NCBI RefSeq assembly: GCF_003236335.1 | Contig: NZ_POUB01000014.1 | Coordinates: forward strand, 1-56,763 | DNA from: Micromonospora deserti | GTDB taxonomy: Bacteria; Actinomycetota; Actinomycetes; Mycobacteriales; Micromonosporaceae | DNA length: 56,763 nt | Direction: 5' to 3' | Part shown: in pieces, positions 55,062-56,763 of the stretch | Layout: each line of letters starts with the position of its first letter | Position numbering within the stretch: the stretch's first letter is position 1 | Position numbers and translations under genes: made by a program | The notes under the pieces: generated by a model | What the model was told of the DNA's origin: nothing | What the model saw: the letters and a program-made list of their open reading frames with translations, nothing else | The model's database searches: none

Positions 55062-56763
55062 TCAGGAAGCGGCTCGCAGCACCCGCACGTCGCCGGCTGG
55101 CAGCGGTAGAACGCCGTGGCAGGGCGCGCCGGTGAGCAGTTCCTTGCCAGAAGCGGCCACCTCAACGTCCCGGTCGGTGTGGTTGATCGCGATCAGATAG
55201 CTGGCTGAGTCGCCGACCCGCCTGACCAGCTCCACGCCGTCCGGGAGACCGTCGCGGGCGGTAAGGCCAGCCTCCCGCAGCACTAAATCGAGGTCACGGC
55301 CGTTGAGACGGGTGGAGACGTACCAGACGGTGCCCTGGCCGACGCGGTGGCGGGTGACGGCGGGTTCGCCGGCGGCCGGCCCGTCCAGATACCGCAGCAC
55401 CGGCTCGGCCCCGGCCAGGACCAGGCGCTCGGCCCAGACATCGGCGGTCAGACTCCGCTCCAGGCGGACACGGTCTCCGGCACGCAGCGGCAGGAACTCC
55501 TCCACCGACAGGCCGAGCAGGTCGCGCAGCGCACCCGGGTGTCCGCCGGGGTGCACGGTGTCGATCTCGTCCACGATGCCGGAGAAGTAGGAAACCACCA
55601 GCGTCCCGCCGCCCCGGACGTATGCCGCGAGATTCGCGGCGCAGGAGGAGGACATCAGGTACAGGCTCGGGATGAGCACCATCGGGTACCCGGACAGGTC
55701 GCCCTCGGGTTGGACGAAGTCGACGGTGCGGTTCGCCCGCCAGGCGCGTTCGTAGTACGCCGATAGCCGGTCGAGGTAACTCAGGTCGACGGACGGGCGC
55801 CACTCCAGTTCGAGGGCCCACCATGTTTCCCAGTCCCACACGATGCCGATGTCCGACACCACCCGGGTGCCGACTAGCTCGTCCAGGTTGGACAGATCGG
55901 CGCCGAGCCGGACGACGTCACGCCAGATCTGGGTGCTGGTGCCGCCGTGCGGCACCATCGCGGAGTGGAACTTCTCCGACCCGAAGCGGGAGGCGCGCCA
56001 CTGGAAGAACATCGCGGAGTCGGCGCCGCGGGCGATGTGTGCGAAGCTGTTGCGGCGCATCTCGCCGGGAACTTTGGCGATGTTGCGAGGCTGCCAGTTG
56101 ACCGCGCCGGTGGAGTGCTCCATAAGTAGCCAGGGCCGGCCACGCGCGACTGACCGGGTGAGGTCGGCCGCCATGGCCAGTTCGATGTGGTTGTCCGGCC
56201 GCTCAGCCTGCAGGTAATGGTCGTTGGAGACCACATCGACTTCGGCGGCCCACTTCCAGTAGTCCACCCACTTGCAGTTGGGCACCATGAAGTTCGTCGT
56301 CACGGGCACGCCGGGGGCGAGCCGGTGCAGGATGTCCCGCTCGATTCGGAAGCAGTCCAGGTACTCGTCGGAGGAGAAACGTAGATAGTCCAGCTGCAAG
56401 GCGGGGTTTACGCCGGGTGGTGCGAGCCGGGGCGGGTCGATCTCAGCCCAGTCGCCGTACCGCTGGCCCCAGAAAGTGGTGCCCCATGCCTCGTTGAGCG
56501 CGGACAGCGTGGCATACCGCTGCTGCAGCCAGCGACGAAACGCCTCTGCCGAGGCGTCGCAGTAGCAGGCGTGGTTGCTCCAGCCGTATTCGTTGTGCAC
56601 GTGCCACAGAGCAAGGGCCGGGTGGTCGGCGTAGCGGCGAGCCAATTGGGTAGCTATGCCGGTAGCGGCCTCCCGGTACGCCGGCGAGCTGGGGCAGAAC
56701 GCGTGCCGCGCGCCGCCGCCGAGCACATTCCCCTCACGGGTGAGCGGGCGGGCTTCTGGGTGC
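55062..56763 (-). CDS. GH42 beta-galactosidase, 5' end outside the window
   Basis: Hydrolyses beta-galactosides, here probably galacto-oligosaccharides from GH53 action. The acid/base is Glu in LWHVHNEYGWSNHA and the nucleophile is Glu in WLLMEHSTGAVNW; HACYCDAS supplies zinc-site cysteines typical of GH42. The trimerisation and C-terminal beta domains follow, ending VLRAAS. The visible GTG at 56726 is not the start: the frame continues to the window edge with family sequence (HPEARPLTREGN), so roughly 100 residues are missing. It is cytoplasmic by family, and convergent with GH43. Confidence 0.92.
   Translation of the reverse strand, partial: HPEARPLTREGNVLGGGARHAFCPSSPAYREAATGIATQLARRYADHPALALWHVHNEYGWSNHACYCDASAEAFRRWLQQRYATLSALNEAWGTTFWGQRYGDWAEIDPPRLAPPGVNPALQLDYLRFSSDEYLDCFRIERDILHRLAPGVPVTTNFMVPNCKWVDYWKWAAEVDVVSNDHYLQAERPDNHIELAMAADLTRSVARGRPWLLMEHSTGAVNWQPRNIAKVPGEMRRNSFAHIARGADSAMFFQWRASRFGSEKFHSAMVPHGGTSTQIWRDVVRLGADLSNLDELVGTRVVSDIGIVWDWETWWALELEWRPSVDLSYLDRLSAYYERAWRANRTVDFVQPEGDLSGYPMVLIPSLYLMSSSCAANLAAYVRGGGTLVVSYFSGIVDEIDTVHPGGHPGALRDLLGLSVEEFLPLRAGDRVRLERSLTADVWAERLVLAGAEPVLRYLDGPAAGEPAVTRHRVGQGTVWYVSTRLNGRDLDLVLREAGLTARDGLPDGVELVRRVGDSASYLIAINHTDRDVEVAASGKELLTGAPCHGVLPLPAGDVRVLRAAS

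Overview
The window is high-GC DNA with strong GC bias at third codon positions. It carries ricin-type lectin modules on secreted enzymes, GntR, LacI and XRE regulators and actinobacterial-type IS elements. This points to a filamentous actinomycete, plausibly of the Micromonosporaceae; the family is an inference from gene style only. No tRNA, rRNA or CRISPR array was seen. The dominant theme is breakdown and uptake of plant-type polysaccharide: ten glycoside hydrolases or likely relatives (GH27, GH2, an unassigned family, GH51, GH38, GH5, GH16, GH53, GH43, GH42), two complete sugar ABC transporters, and five DNA-binding regulators of which three are LacI-type.

Layout. 0-3.7 kb: the tail of an upstream gene, a very strong terminator, a GH27 alpha-galactosidase, the wreck of a second secreted lectin protein, and a decayed IS5-type element. 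3.7-14.4 kb: a beta-galactosidase (GH2) divergent from an uncharacterised enzyme-like protein, a GH51 arabinofuranosidase, a sugar ABC transporter, and a convergent GntR/HutC repressor. Palindromes of the form TGTC-N2-GACA lie in front of both the transporter and the repressor. 14.5-16.6 kb: a decayed inositol cluster (fused iolC/aldolase remnant, intact iolE, truncated iolG). 16.7-24.1 kb: a secreted PAP2-type phosphatase, a Gfo/Idh/MocA oxidoreductase and a large GH38 alpha-mannosidase.

24.2-32.9 kb is a gene graveyard: three transposase remnants, a DNA-ligase fragment, an AraC remnant and a helical-repeat remnant. They are interspersed with intact genes of mostly unknown role (a TPR/zinc-ribbon protein, a SnoaL-like protein, a 1091-residue HEAT-type protein, an unknown protein and a UPF0158 protein). 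33-38 kb: GH5-lectin, the tail of a lost ABC permease, an XRE regulator with a possible upstream small ORF, and GH16.

38.3-46.9 kb: two tandem LacI regulators followed by an apparent six-gene operon (two permeases, a binding lipoprotein, an oxidoreductase, a DUF6807/PmoA-like protein and a cupin protein). The operator TGGAAAACGTTTTCC occurs at the operon promoter and a near copy lies beside the first regulator. 47-56.8 kb: a lectin-tagged streptogrisin-like protease, a CebR-like LacI regulator, GH53 endo-galactanase, GH43 and GH42. These are tied together by repeated CTGGGAGCGCTCACAGC-type operators and look like a galactan/arabinogalactan regulon.

A recurring oddity is that many lost genes survive only as their 3' ends (lectin tail, permease tail, GH42 tail, GH43 carbohydrate-module tail). 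This suggests repeated deletion or tandem-duplication collapse during remodelling of the locus.
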